The notes: generated from the sequence alone by a model not told the origin. A stretch of 64,000 bases of DNA from Crystallibacter sulfonylureivorans_A (GCF_047607445.1 NZ_JBLKRT010000019.1:1-64000); one strand, 5' to 3'. Numbered from the stretch's first letter, positions 15,904-24,969 are shown. Numbers and translations: made by a program.

Positions 15904-17102
15904 GCACCGACTCCTTGTTCATGCGCCACACCGGCGCCCTGCGTACGCGGCTCCACGGATTCAGTGGCGCCGCCGTCTTCCTGCTCCATTTCCGGCAGCC
16001 GTACGGTGAAGGTGGAACCCTGCCCGGGCTGTGACCACACCGATACTTCTCCGCCGTGCTGGGAGATGACGTGTTTAACAATGCTCAAGCCCAGACCTGT
16101 TCCGCCGGTCTGCCGCGAGCGGGCGTCGTCGAGCCGATAGAAGCGCTCGAAGATCCGGTCCTGCTGGTCGGGGGTGATGCCCGGGCCCTGGTCGGTCACC
16201 GAGACGGTCGCCAGGCCCTCACGCACCCGCAGCCCCACGCCCACCTTGCTGCGTTCGGGCGCATACCGGATCGCGTTGTCGATCAGGTTCCGCAGCGCCG
16301 TGGTCAGCAGCTCGGCGTCGCCGAAGACCGGGACACCGATGTTTCCGCCGACGGACAGTTCAATGTGCCGGCTTTCCGCGGTGAGCTTGTTGCGGTCCAC
16401 GGCTTCGGCGACCACTGCGTTCAGGTCCACCTCGGTGCCGCCCTGCACCACGTCCGCGCCCTGCAATCGGCTCAGCTCGATGATGTCCTGCACCAGCGCG
16501 CCCAGCCTGCGGGCCTCCTTGTGCATGCGGCCGGCAAAGCGCCGGACGGCTTCGGCATCGTCGGCCGCGTCGTCCATCGCTTCGGCCAGCAGCGAGATCG
16601 CCCCGACAGGAGTCTTGAGTTCGTGCGAGACGTTGGCGACGAAGTCGTTGCGCATGGCCTCGGTCCGCGTAATTTCGGTCCGGTCATCGGCCAGCAGCAG
16701 GATGTACTCCTCACCGATCGGCGCCACCCGCACCTGCACCACAATGGTGCCCTGGCCCAGCGGACCGCGGGGCAGTTCCAGCTGGCGCTCTTCGATCACG
16801 CCGTCGCGGCGCACCCTGGCGGTCAGGTCCAGAAGTTCGGAGTGCACCATGGTGTGGCCGCGGACCAACCCGAAGGCGTAGGCGGCCGGGCTGGCGCGCA
16901 CCACGCCGTCGATTGCGTCCACCACCACGTAGGCGCGGCCGACGACGGAAAGCACCTCGGCGGCTCCGTCCGGCAACGTCGGCTCGGCTACTTCCTGCAG
17001 CCGTCGCCGCTGCCGGTCGCTCAGGCCGAACGCGAGCACACCGAAGCTGCCCAGCGCCAAACCTACGAGTCCAGCCAACAGGCCGATAGTCAGTGGATCC
17101 AC
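15900..17102 (-). CDS. senX3: Sensor histidine kinase SenX3
   Basis: Membrane histidine kinase controlling RegX3. 400 residues. One hydrophobic segment is seen at residues 5-27 (IGLLAGLVGLALGSFGVLAF), then a PAS-like domain (45-150), HisKA with VSHELKTPVGAISLL, and HATPase motifs NLIDNAIRYAPE, VTDQGPGITP and GTGLGLSIVKHV. GTG 17102 gives the usual short N-terminus. It shares an intergenic region with phoU, which in other bacteria signals the Pst transporter state to the kinase. Translationally coupled to regX3. Confidence 0.94.
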   Translation of the reverse strand: MDPLTIGLLAGLVGLALGSFGVLAFGLSDRQRRRLQEVAEPTLPDGAAEVLSVVGRAYVVVDAIDGVVRASPAAYAFGLVRGHTMVHSELLDLTARVRRDGVIEERQLELPRGPLGQGTIVVQVRVAPIGEEYILLLADDRTEITRTEAMRNDFVANVSHELKTPVGAISLLAEAMDDAADDAEAVRRFAGRMHKEARRLGALVQDIIELSRLQGADVVQGGTEVDLNAVVAEAVDRNKLTAESRHIELSVGGNIGVPVFGDAELLTTALRNLIDNAIRYAPERSKVGVGLRVREGLATVSVTDQGPGITPDQQDRIFERFYRLDDARSRQTGGTGLGLSIVKHVISQHGGEVSVWSQPGQGSTFTVRLPEMEQEDGGATESVEPRTQGAGVAHEQGVGA

Positions 17103-17163
17103 GCTTCTAGCTTAGGCGCAGCCTGCCACGGCATCAGGCCGATCCGGTAGTAATCGCCAGTCC

Positions 17164-17203
17164 GTTCAACTAACGTTCACCTGAGGCGGCGTAATAGTTA
17201 ACC
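17164..17203. promoter_or_regulatory. PHO box: direct repeats bound by RegX3/PhoP-type regulators
   Basis: GTTCAAC (17164), GTTCACC (17175) and GTTAACC (17197) lie on an exact 11-bp register, positions 0, 11 and 33; the unit at +22 is degenerate. The known actinobacterial PHO box is GTTCACC-N4-GTTCACC. It lies between divergent senX3 and phoU. Confidence 0.8.
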
Positions 17204-17277
17204 ACCGCCTGACAGGGTGTGATGCGAATGGGATGCTAGGTCCCGTATGCTCACGAACACAAGCGAAAGGACGCCAG

Positions 17278-17936
17278 TGCGCAAGGTTTTCCAGGCCGAG
17301 CTCCATCAAGTCGGAGAACAGCTGGTAGAAATTTCCCGGCTCGTCACCGAGGCAATGCAAAAGGCAACCACTGCGCTCGAGACCGCAGACATCGAGCTGG
17401 CCCAGGAAGTCATTGCCGCCGACGCCCGGATTGACTTCCTCCAGACTGATCTGGACGAGCGCTCCATCGACATCCTGGCGCTGCAGGGGCCGGTAGCCTC
17501 CGACCTGCGCATGATTGTGGGCGCACTGCGGATGAGCGCCTCGCTGGAGCGGATGGGCGACCTCGCCCGGCACATCGCCCAGTTGGTGCGCCTGCGCTAC
17601 CCGGACACCGTCATCCCCGAGTCGATGCGCGAGACGTTCCGGGAATTCGCCGAGAAGGACATCGCCATCTCGGAGAAGCTGACCGAGCTCCTCGAGACCC
17701 GCGACCTGGAACTTGCCACGCAGATTGATGTGAGCAACTCCCGCGTCAACGAACTGCACGCCGGCGTCTTCAAGGCCATCGCCGATCCGGCATGGGACTC
17801 CTCCGGACCCACCACGGTGGACGTCTCGCTGGCCAGCCGCTACTTCGAGCGCTTTGCCGACCACGGTGTTTCCGTCTCCCGCAAGGTGACCTACCTGGTG
17901 ACCGGCGAGTGGCGCCCCAACGCCCAGTCGATCTAA
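17278..17936 (+). CDS. phoU: Phosphate signalling protein PhoU
   Basis: Links phosphate transport to the SenX3-RegX3 kinase and dampens the response when phosphate is sufficient. 219 residues. GTG 17278 is chosen because it yields the family start MRKVFQAELHQVGEQLVEIS and is preceded by GAAAGGA; the earlier ATG 17247 adds 10 unrelated residues. Two three-helix PhoU repeats are recognisable, with metal-cluster type motifs around SASLERMGDLARHIAQL and SRYFERFADHGVSVSRK. Divergent from senX3 across the PHO box. Confidence 0.94.
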
Positions 17937-17941
17937 CAACC

Positions 17942-17995
17942 GCTTAAACCGCAAAGGCCGGCTCCCCGCAGGGAGCCGGCCTTTGCGGTTTAAGC
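17942..17995. terminator. 25-bp perfect hairpin between phoU and gpmA
   Basis: Arms 17942-17966 and 17971-17995 are perfectly complementary around loop CGCA. It serves the convergent phoU and gpmA transcripts. Confidence 0.85.
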
Positions 17996-18001
17996 CAGTG
18001 G

Positions 18002-18760
18002 TTACTTTTTGCCCTGGTTGGCCACGGCCTGGATAGCTTCGGCCGCGGCGTCGGCGTCCAGGTAGGTGCCGCCCGGGGTGACCGGCTTCAGGTTCTCGTC
18101 CAGTTCGTACACCAGCGGGATGCCGGTGGGGATGTTCAGTCCGGCGATGTCGTCGTCGCTGATGCCGTCCAGGTGCTTGACCAGCGCGCGCAGCGAATTG
18201 CCGTGCGCGGCCACCAGCACGGTCTTGCCCGCGGTGAGATCCGCGGAGATGTCCGACTCCCAGTACGGCAGGAACCGCTCCAGCACATCTTTGAGGCACT
18301 CGGTCCGCGGAACATTGTTGCCCAGGTCCGCGTAACGCGGGTCGTTGACCTGCGACCATTCGCTGGCGTCGTCCAGGGCGGGCGGCGGAGTGTCGTAGGA
18401 GCGGCGCCACATCATGAACTGCTCCTCGCCGAATTCGTCGCGGATCTGCGCCTTGTCCTTGCCCTGCAGGGCACCGTAGTGGCGCTCGTTCAGCCGCCAG
18501 CTGCGCTTGACGTCGATCCAGCTGCGGTCGGCGGCCTCCAACGCAATGTTGGCGGTGACGATGGCACGCTTCAGCCGCGAGGTGTACAGGACGTCCGGCA
18601 GCAGGTTGTTTTCGACCAGCAGTTCGCCGCCGCGGTGCGCTTCCTTGCGTCCCAGGTCGGTCAGCGGGACGTCGACCCAGCCGGTAAAGAGGTTCTTTTC
18701 GTTCCAGTCGCTCTGCCCGTGGCGCAACAGGACCAGCGTGTGTTTCGAGGTGGCAGTCAT
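18002..18760 (-). CDS. gpmA: 2,3-bisphosphoglycerate-dependent phosphoglycerate mutase
   Basis: Interconverts 3- and 2-phosphoglycerate in glycolysis and gluconeogenesis. 252 residues, normal length. The catalytic phospho-histidine motif is LVLLRHGQSDWNEKNLFTGW; the second His lies in LVAAHGNSLRALVKHL; RHYGALQGKDKAQI and RRSYDTPPP are family segments. ATG 18760 is 7 nt after a TAGGAT box on the minus strand and lacks a ribosome site, so it is probably leaderless. Convergent with phoU and divergent from the following methyltransferase-like gene. Confidence 0.96.
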   Translation of the reverse strand: MTATSKHTLVLLRHGQSDWNEKNLFTGWVDVPLTDLGRKEAHRGGELLVENNLLPDVLYTSRLKRAIVTANIALEAADRSWIDVKRSWRLNERHYGALQGKDKAQIRDEFGEEQFMMWRRSYDTPPPALDDASEWSQVNDPRYADLGNNVPRTECLKDVLERFLPYWESDISADLTAGKTVLVAAHGNSLRALVKHLDGISDDDIAGLNIPTGIPLVYELDENLKPVTPGGTYLDADAAAEAIQAVANQGKK

Positions 18761-18767
18761 GGCTGCA

Positions 18768-18773
18768 ATCCTA
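18768..18773 (-). promoter_or_regulatory. Putative -10 box of gpmA (leaderless)
   Basis: TAGGAT on the minus strand, 7 nt before ATG 18760. Confidence 0.55.
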
Positions 18774-18908
18774 GCGGAGTGCCGGCCGGCACCCGTGGCT
18801 TCCGGCGGGACGTTACGCTGACGGACGGCCCGGGACACGGAAGAAAATACCTGCGTGAGCTTCGGCACAATCGGTACCGCAGCGCCCTGTGCCGGACCGC
18901 CGTTCGCT

Positions 18909-18914
18909 TATTCT
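18909..18914 (+). promoter_or_regulatory. Putative -10 box of the methyltransferase-like gene
   Basis: TATTCT followed by 8 nt and GTG 18923; no Shine-Dalgarno. Confidence 0.45.
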
Positions 18915-18922
18915 TTTTTCTC

Positions 18923-19750
18923 GTGCCCCAGACCGCCACGACCGCCACTCGGCCGATCCGCCGACCCATCGGAACCGTCACCCGAGGCACCACGAACCCC
19001 AACCGGCTGCGGCGAATGGACCGCTGGCTCGCCGGCCCCGAGGCCTCCCGGCTGCGCCGGGCCGCGGATCCGCTGGTTATCGACCTGGGCTATGGCGCCG
19101 TGCCGACCACCGCCGTCGAACTCCACCACCGCCTCTGCCGGGTGCGCGCCGATGTTGAAGTGATCGGCATTGAAATCGAACCGGCCCGCGTCGCCATCGC
19201 CAAGCCGCTGGAGCGTCCGGGCCTGAGCTTCCGCCAAGGCGGGTTCGAAATCCCGGTCTCCGGCCGGCGGCCCGCGGTGGTCCGCGCCTTCAACGTGCTG
19301 CGGCAGTACCGCGAAGCCGAATTCGGTGCAGCGTGGGACACCGTGTGCGGCCGGCTGGCACCCGGCGGGCTGTTCATTGACGGCACCTGTGACGAAATCG
19401 GACGCCGGGCCACCTGGATTGCGGTAGCTCCGGAAGGGCCGCTCTCGCTGAGCATCTCGCTGCGCTTCGGCGCGTTCGCGCGGCCGTCCGAGGTGGCCGA
19501 GCGGCTGCCTAAGGCGCTCATCCACCACAACGTCCCCGGCGAGCCGGTGCACCGCTATCTGCGGGCGCTGGACCGAGCCTGGGCGGACGCGGCGCCGCTG
19601 GCCGCGTTCGGTCACCGGCAGCGCTGGCTGGCCATGTGCAAGTCAATGCACGACGCCGGATGGCCGGTTTTGGATGGCCCCTCGCGCTGGCGCCTGGGCG
19701 AGATCACCGTCGCTTGGAAAGCCGTCGCTCCCAAACCGCTGTACGGATAA
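18923..19750 (+). CDS. SAM-dependent methyltransferase-like protein
   Basis: 275 residues from GTG 18923. A Rossmann-type start is visible: LVIDLGYGAVPTTAVELHHRL resembles motif I, IGIEIEPARVAIAK the acidic loop after beta-2, and GRLAPGGLFIDGTCDEIGRR the later motif. The glycine motif is DLGYGAVP rather than DxGxGxG, so cofactor use is not certain. The substrate is unknown. The first 30 residues are Thr/Arg/Pro-rich and may be disordered. No operon partner; it is divergent from gpmA and convergent with the DUF2516 gene. Confidence 0.75.
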   Translation: MPQTATTATRPIRRPIGTVTRGTTNPNRLRRMDRWLAGPEASRLRRAADPLVIDLGYGAVPTTAVELHHRLCRVRADVEVIGIEIEPARVAIAKPLERPGLSFRQGGFEIPVSGRRPAVVRAFNVLRQYREAEFGAAWDTVCGRLAPGGLFIDGTCDEIGRRATWIAVAPEGPLSLSISLRFGAFARPSEVAERLPKALIHHNVPGEPVHRYLRALDRAWADAAPLAAFGHRQRWLAMCKSMHDAGWPVLDGPSRWRLGEITVAWKAVAPKPLYG

Positions 19751-19807
19751 CGCCCGGAATCGCCCGCGGGGTGGGCCAAATCAGTACAGCCGATGCGTGT
19801 TGCGCAT

Positions 19808-20131
19808 TTACCAGGGGTAAGCCGAACCGCCGCCCTTGACCTCGATCAGCGCAGGCTTGACGTCTGCCAGGTAGACGCCGGCAGCAGCGGCGGCAGCCAA
19901 CTGGAAGATCATCCACGTTCCCAGGCCGCCGGCTCCCAGAGCGGACAAGGCGCCCACGGCCGTGGCGGCTACCAGCACGCCCACCCAGAAGCCCTTGGTC
20001 TTCTTGAACGCGGCCTGAAAATAGTCGGCCTTGCGGCCCACACAATCCGCCAGCGCCCACAGTTCAATCACCAGGGCGATCAGCCCCAGGGCCATGTAAA
20101 GCCAGTACTGGATGTCGTAGGCAAGTTGCAC
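19808..20131 (-). CDS. DUF2516 family small membrane protein
   Basis: 107 residues with three predicted membrane segments: about 10-30 (LYMALGLIALVIELWALADC), 48-68 and 70-88. Lys/Phe-rich loop KADYFQAAFKKTKGFW lies between the first and second. This matches the actinobacterial DUF2516 family; function unknown. GTG 20131 lies 6 nt after TAGTCT on the minus strand with no ribosome site. Located 38 nt beyond the metB-like stop on the same strand. Confidence 0.8.
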   Translation of the reverse strand: MQLAYDIQYWLYMALGLIALVIELWALADCVGRKADYFQAAFKKTKGFWVGVLVAATAVGALSALGAGGLGTWMIFQLAAAAAAGVYLADVKPALIEVKGGGSAYPW

Positions 20132-20137
20132 GCCTTA

Positions 20138-20143
20138 AGACTA
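20138..20143 (-). promoter_or_regulatory. Putative -10 box of the DUF2516 gene
   Basis: TAGTCT on the minus strand, 6 nt before GTG 20131. Confidence 0.5.
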
Positions 20144-20169
20144 ACCGGTGGCGGTATGTTTCGGCAGTC

Positions 20170-21336
20170 TCACACGTCGGCCGCGATGAGCGCCTGGTCC
20201 AGGTCCGCCCACAGGTCGGCAGGGTTCTCGATTCCTACCGACAGCCGCAGCAGGTTCTCCGGCACGCTGTCCGGCTCATTGACATGCCGTCGGCGCCGCT
20301 CGATCAACGATTCCACCCCGCCCAGCGAGGTTGCCGGCAGCCACAGCCGCAGCGCGTCGATGACCTTGTCCGCGGCGGCACCACCGCCCTTGACCTGGAT
20401 GGCGATGATGGAGCCGAAACCGTCCATCTGCGCGGCGGCGCGGGCATGCCCCGGATCGTCGGGCAGGCCGGGATAGCGCACGGCCTCCACGGCCGGGTGC
20501 TGCTGCAATTTGCGGGCCAGCTCGCCGGCGGTGGCCTGGGAACGCTCGATCCGCAGCGCCATGGTCCGCACACCGCGCAGCGCCAGCCAGGTCTCGAACG
20601 GCCCGGCGATGGCCCCGTGCAGCGACCGGTGCACCAGCAGCTTGGAGCGCAGCTCTTCGCTGGACGTCACGACGGCGCCCAGCACCACGTCCGAATGGCC
20701 GGCCAGATACTTGGTCACCGAATGGACCACGACGTCGACCCCTGCCGCCAGCGGACGCTGCCCGAGCGGCGTGGAGAAGGTATTGTCCGCGACCACGAGG
20801 GCGCCCGCTTGGTGTGCGGCGCTGGCCAGCGCCTCCACTTCAGCGATTTCGAGCATCGGGTTAGTCGGGCTTTCCAGCCACAGCATGTCGGCGCCGCCCA
20901 GCTGCGCACGCACGGCGTCGGTGTCAGCAATGTCCACCGTGCGCAACTGCAGCTCGCCCCGCTCGGCCAATTGTTCGGCCATGGCCAGGCTGCCCTGGTA
21001 GCTGTGCCTTGGCATCACCAAAACGCCGCCGGACGGGATCAGCGACAGCGCGGCCGAGACGGCGGCCAGGCCCGACGCGAAGACGAGGCCGGGCAGCGCG
21101 GCGCCTTCCAGTTCGGCCAGGGTCTCCTCGAACGGGTCCCAGGTGGGGTTGGAGTAGCGGCCGTACGCGCGGTCCCCCTGGACCACTTCACCACGGCCGA
21201 AAAACGTGGAGGACAACACCACCGGCGGATTGACCGGAGCATCGTGGTCGCGCGGCGGCCGTCCGGCAGACACCACCACGGTGTCCGGCGCAAGATGCTC
21301 GGCATGCTGAAGGTCGCGGGAGGAAGCGTCGGTCAT
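20170..21336 (-). CDS. metB: Cystathionine gamma-synthase / PLP-dependent trans-sulfuration enzyme
   Basis: Gamma-family PLP enzyme that couples O-acyl-homoserine and cysteine into cystathionine for methionine synthesis; a gamma-lyase role cannot be excluded. 388 residues. Seen: SSTFFGRGEVVQGDRAYGRYSNPTWDPFE at the substrate entry, MLWLESPTNPMLEIAEVEAL, VADNTFSTP, and the PLP lysine in HSVTKYLAGHSDVVLGAV. The C-terminal domain includes ATSLGGVESLIERR. ATG 21336 is 6 nt after TACTCT on the minus strand. Divergent from tmk across 81 bp. Confidence 0.88.
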   Translation of the reverse strand: MTDASSRDLQHAEHLAPDTVVVSAGRPPRDHDAPVNPPVVLSSTFFGRGEVVQGDRAYGRYSNPTWDPFEETLAELEGAALPGLVFASGLAAVSAALSLIPSGGVLVMPRHSYQGSLAMAEQLAERGELQLRTVDIADTDAVRAQLGGADMLWLESPTNPMLEIAEVEALASAAHQAGALVVADNTFSTPLGQRPLAAGVDVVVHSVTKYLAGHSDVVLGAVVTSSEELRSKLLVHRSLHGAIAGPFETWLALRGVRTMALRIERSQATAGELARKLQQHPAVEAVRYPGLPDDPGHARAAAQMDGFGSIIAIQVKGGGAAADKVIDALRLWLPATSLGGVESLIERRRRHVNEPDSVPENLLRLSVGIENPADLWADLDQALIAADV

Positions 21337-21342
21337 GACAGC

Positions 21343-21348
21343 AGAGTA
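21343..21348 (-). promoter_or_regulatory. Putative -10 box of metB (leaderless)
   Basis: TACTCT on the minus strand, 6 nt before ATG 21336. Confidence 0.55.
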
Positions 21349-21405
21349 GTACCGGCCGCCATGCACACGTTAACTGTGACCGTCCCGCGCCCCGGCGATT
21401 CCGGC

Positions 21406-21411
21406 TAGGCT
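21406..21411 (+). promoter_or_regulatory. Putative -10 box of tmk (leaderless)
   Basis: TAGGCT followed by AATCAG and GTG 21418; no Shine-Dalgarno. Confidence 0.55.
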
Positions 21412-21417
21412 AATCAG

Positions 21418-22068
21418 GTGAGTTCCGACCGCCTGCCCGCCAACGCCAGCGGCCTCTTCATCGCATTCGAAGGCGGGGACGGGGCCGGAAAATCGACCCA
21501 AGCCACCGCCGTCGAACATCGCCTGCTGGCCATGGGCCGCACCGTGCTCCGGACCCGGGAGCCGGGCGGCACACCCGTGGGTGAGAAACTGCGTGCCCTG
21601 GTGCTCGAACATGGCCATGGCGAGATCGATGCCCGCACCGAAGCGCTGATCTTCTCCGCCTCCCGCGCCGCCCACGTGGAACAAGTCATCCGGCCTGCGC
21701 TGGCGCGCGGCGAGGTGGTGCTGTGCGACCGGTTCATCGACTCCTCGGTGGCCTACCAAGGTGCCGGCCGCGGACTTGGCCTCGCCGAAGTCCGGGAACT
21801 GAACCTGTGGGCCACGCAGCGACTGCTGCCGGACCTGACCGTCCTGCTGGACGTCGCCCCGCAGCAGGGCCGCGACCGCCGTACCGCCGGTGACGCTGCC
21901 GAAGACCGTCTGGAGTCCGAACCGGACGACTTCCATTCGCGGATCCGCAGGGCGTTCCTGGAGCTGGCCGAAGCGGCCCCGGAGAAATATCTGGTCCTTG
22001 ACGCAAGCGCCCCACGGGAAGAACTCACCGCCGCCATCATGGACCGGGTCCGGGAGCTGACACCATGA
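21418..22068 (+). CDS. tmk: Thymidylate kinase
   Basis: Phosphorylates dTMP to dTDP. 216 residues. P-loop FEGGDGAGKSTQ near residue 20, DR(Y/F)-type motif LCDRFIDSSVAYQGAGRGLG, and TREPGGTPVGEKLR as substrate loop. GTG 21418 is 6 nt after TAGGCT and appears leaderless. Its stop overlaps the holB start by 4 nt (ATGA), the conserved tmk-holB pair. Confidence 0.95.
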   Translation: MSSDRLPANASGLFIAFEGGDGAGKSTQATAVEHRLLAMGRTVLRTREPGGTPVGEKLRALVLEHGHGEIDARTEALIFSASRAAHVEQVIRPALARGEVVLCDRFIDSSVAYQGAGRGLGLAEVRELNLWATQRLLPDLTVLLDVAPQQGRDRRTAGDAAEDRLESEPDDFHSRIRRAFLELAEAAPEKYLVLDASAPREELTAAIMDRVRELTP

Positions 22069-23204
22069 GCGTCTGGTCCGATTTGCCCGGCCAGAGCGCG
22101 GTGATCGAACAGCTGAGCCGCGCGGCCGCCGCCGAACGGCCCGCGCATGCCTGGCTGTTCACCGGCCCTCCCGGCTCCGGCCGCAGCAACGCCGCCAAGT
22201 CCTTCGCCGCCGCGCTGCTGTGCGAACAGCAGGATCCTGCCGAACGCGGCTGCGCAACCTGCCACGCGTGCCGCACCGTTTTGGCTGGCTCCAACGCAGA
22301 CGCCACCGTGGTGGCCACCGAGAACGTGACCTTCTCCATTCAGGAGATGCGCGACCTGGTCGGCAAGGCACAGGACAAGCCGTCGTCGGGCCGCTGGCGG
22401 GTCATCATCATCGAGGACGCGGACCGCATGACCGAACGCACCACCAACGTGCTGCTCAAGGCCATCGAGGAACCGCCGCCGCGGACCATCTGGATCCTCT
22501 GCACGCCCAGCCCGGCCGACGTCTTGGTCACCATCCGCTCACGCTGCCGTCCGGTCAGCCTGCGCATTCCGCCCGCCGACGACGTGGCGGCGCTGCTGGT
22601 CCGCCGGGACGGCGCCGATCCCGAATTGGCCGGCTTCGCCGCCCGGGTCTCGCAAAGCCACATCGGCGTGGCCCGGCGTCTGGCCTCCGACGCGGACGCG
22701 CGGCACCGGCGCGACACGATTGTCCGGCTGCCGCTGCGGCTACGCGGCGTGGCCGATGCCGTCACCGCCGCCGGCGAGCTGGTGGATATTTCCAACGCCG
22801 ACGCCGCGGCCGCTTCAGAACAGCGCAACGAGGCCGAACGCGAAGCGTTGCTGATCGCGCTGGGTGCACCGGAAAAAGGCGCCATGCCGCCGGCCATCCG
22901 CAGCCAGCTCAAGCGGCTGGAAGAAGACCAAAAGCGCCGGGCCAAGCGCAGCCTGAGCGACTCGCTGGACCGGGTGCTGATCGACCTGAGCACCTTCTTC
23001 CGCGATGTGCTCACTGTGCAACTGGGGACCGGCACCGAGTTGGTGAACGAATACTTGCGCGAGGACCTCACCAGCTATGCGGAACGATCCACCCCCGAAC
23101 AGACGTTGGGCAGAATGGATGCCATCGCCCAGGCCCGGCAGCGCCTGGGGACCAACGTTGCCCCAGTCCTCGCCATGGAAGCCATGGCCGTCAGCCTGCT
23201 CTGA
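22065..23204 (+). CDS. holB: DNA polymerase III subunit delta'
   Basis: Clamp-loader subunit. 379 residues. An AAA+ fold is seen: FTGPPGSGRSNAAKSFAAAL has Arg in place of the P-loop Lys, consistent with delta' lacking its own ATPase; a zinc-finger cluster CATCHACRTVLAG; WRVIIIEDADRMTERTTNVLLKAIEEPPPR in the Walker B area; and sensor 1 plus arginine-finger segment TIRSRCRPVSLR. The C-terminal collar domain is helical. Translationally coupled to tmk. Confidence 0.95.
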   Translation: MSVWSDLPGQSAVIEQLSRAAAAERPAHAWLFTGPPGSGRSNAAKSFAAALLCEQQDPAERGCATCHACRTVLAGSNADATVVATENVTFSIQEMRDLVGKAQDKPSSGRWRVIIIEDADRMTERTTNVLLKAIEEPPPRTIWILCTPSPADVLVTIRSRCRPVSLRIPPADDVAALLVRRDGADPELAGFAARVSQSHIGVARRLASDADARHRRDTIVRLPLRLRGVADAVTAAGELVDISNADAAAASEQRNEAEREALLIALGAPEKGAMPPAIRSQLKRLEEDQKRRAKRSLSDSLDRVLIDLSTFFRDVLTVQLGTGTELVNEYLREDLTSYAERSTPEQTLGRMDAIAQARQRLGTNVAPVLAMEAMAVSLL

Positions 23205-23249
23205 GTCTCCACTCGGAGTTTGCCCGCGCACTACCCAGGAGCCGCCCGC

Positions 23250-24800
23250 ATGCCCAGCACCAGCCGTCCCGCATCACAGCTGCGCCATTCCGCCGCGGCG
23301 GTGCTGGCCGCCGTCGTACTTCTGCTGGGTACGGGTTGTTCGGTCATCGCGCCCGAACAGCCGCGTGAGCCGGCCGACCCGGCCAAGGTGACCGACGGTG
23401 TGGCCGAAGAGCTGGTGCCGTTCTACACCCAGGACGTTGATTGGAAGCAGTGCGAGAACGGCCTGGAGTGCGCCGACATTGAGGTGCCGCTGGACTACGC
23501 GGATGTTGGCGGCGAGAAAATCAAGATCGCGGCGATCCGCAGCGACGCCGGCGGTTCCGCCCAGGGGTCCATCCTGGTCAACCCGGGCGGTCCCGGAGCC
23601 TCCGGCTACGACCTGCTGCGGGACGGCCTGCAGACGATGTTCTCCGAGCAGCTCCGCAGCGAATACGATCTGGTGGGCTTCGACCCGCGCGGCGTACAGC
23701 GCTCCGCGCCGGTGACCTGCCAGACCGACGCCGAACGGGACGAGGCCCGGCAGACGGATTACAACCGCGATTCGGACGCGGATATCGAGCGGGCCATCGA
23801 CGACGCCGCCAGGCTCGCGGCACAGTGCGCCGAGAAAACCGGACCGGTGCTGGGCCATGTGGATACGGTCAGCGCCGCCAAGGACATGGACATCCTCCGC
23901 GCCGTGGTCGGCGATGAAAAGCTGAATTACCTGGGCTTCTCCTACGGCACCTTCCTGGGGGCCACCTATGCCGGGCTCTTCCCGGAACGGATTGGACGGA
24001 TGGTGCTCGACGGTGCACTGGATCCCGCGCTGAGCAACGAGCAGGTCACGCTGGGCCAGGCAGCCGCTTTCGAGGACGCCATCCACGCCTACGCGGCGTA
24101 CTGTCTGGACAACGACGGCTGCCCGATGAGTGGCAGCGTGGACAACGCCGTTGACCAATTGCGGGACCTGATCCGCTCCGTCGAAGAGAGCCCGCTCACC
24201 GCGCCCGACGGACGCCTGGTGCCCGTCGGCACCTTCGTATCCGGCATGCTGGTCCCGCTGTACGACGACGCCAGCTGGCCGGTCCTGACCCAGGCCCTGA
24301 CCACCGCGTTCCGGGGCGACCCCAGCAGCATGCTGTTGCTGGCTGACGCCGGCGCCGGACGCGATCAGGACGGCCACTACACCAACAACACCACGGACGC
24401 GTTCACCGCGATCAACTGCCTGGACTACCCGATGGTGAGCGATCTGGCCGGCATGCGCCAGGACGCCAAGGAACTGGAGCAGGCCTCCCCCACCATCGGC
24501 CGCTACCTGGCCTTCGGCGGCGCGAACTGCAGGGACTGGCCGTACGAACCAACGGGCGAACGCGCCCCGATCCATGCCGAGGGCGCCGCCCCCATCCTGG
24601 TGGTCGGCACCACCGGGGATCCGGCCACTCCCTACGAGTGGGCCGAATCCATGGCCTCGGAGCTGCAGTCTGCCACGCTGCTGACCTACGAGGGTGAGGG
24701 ACACACGGCGTACGGGCGCGGGAACACCTGCATCCGCGAGGCCGTGGACAGCTACTTCACCGACGGCACTATGCCTGCCGAAGGCAAGGTCTGTTCCTAG
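23250..24800 (+). CDS. Exported alpha/beta hydrolase, TAP (tripeptidyl aminopeptidase) family lipoprotein
   Basis: Probably cleaves N-terminal peptides outside the cell. 516 residues from ATG 23250, with AGGAG 8 nt upstream. Lipobox LLGTGC places the lipid Cys near residue 31. Catalytic Ser is in NYLGFSYGTFLGATYAGLFP, oxyanion region in ILVNPGGPGASGYDLL. The C-terminal TAP-like domain carries Asp (VVGTTGDPATPYEWA) and His (YEGEGHTAYGRGNTC). Two Cys pairs in the cap may form disulfides. It lies 45 nt after holB and is probably independent. Confidence 0.88.
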   Translation: MPSTSRPASQLRHSAAAVLAAVVLLLGTGCSVIAPEQPREPADPAKVTDGVAEELVPFYTQDVDWKQCENGLECADIEVPLDYADVGGEKIKIAAIRSDAGGSAQGSILVNPGGPGASGYDLLRDGLQTMFSEQLRSEYDLVGFDPRGVQRSAPVTCQTDAERDEARQTDYNRDSDADIERAIDDAARLAAQCAEKTGPVLGHVDTVSAAKDMDILRAVVGDEKLNYLGFSYGTFLGATYAGLFPERIGRMVLDGALDPALSNEQVTLGQAAAFEDAIHAYAAYCLDNDGCPMSGSVDNAVDQLRDLIRSVEESPLTAPDGRLVPVGTFVSGMLVPLYDDASWPVLTQALTTAFRGDPSSMLLLADAGAGRDQDGHYTNNTTDAFTAINCLDYPMVSDLAGMRQDAKELEQASPTIGRYLAFGGANCRDWPYEPTGERAPIHAEGAAPILVVGTTGDPATPYEWAESMASELQSATLLTYEGEGHTAYGRGNTCIREAVDSYFTDGTMPAEGKVCS

Positions 24801-24809
24801 GCCACCGCG

Positions 24810-24835
24810 GGCGGGCCCGTTTTGACCGGCCCGCC
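24810..24835 (+). terminator. Hairpin after the TAP hydrolase
   Basis: GGCGGGCC (24810-24817) pairs with GGCCCGCC (24828-24835), with TTTT in the loop. Confidence 0.5.
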
Positions 24836-24891
24836 ACGGCTCCCATATAGTTGTTCTTCGTGGATTCAGCCCGGCAACGGTGCGGCGTCCC

Positions 24892-24967
24892 GCCTCCTTA
24901 GCTCAGTCGGTAGAGCGTTTCACTCGTAATGAAAAGGTCGCCAGTTCGATTCTGGCAGGGGGCTCCA
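24892..24967 (+). tRNA. tRNA-Thr (anticodon CGT)
   Basis: Full cloverleaf: acceptor GCCTCCT/AGGGGGC (one G-T pair), D-arm GCTC/GAGC, anticodon stem TTTCA/TGAAA with loop CTCGTAA, T-arm GCCAG/CTGGC with TTCGATT. CCA is encoded. Reads ACG codons. Confidence 0.95.
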
Positions 24968-24969
24968 GC

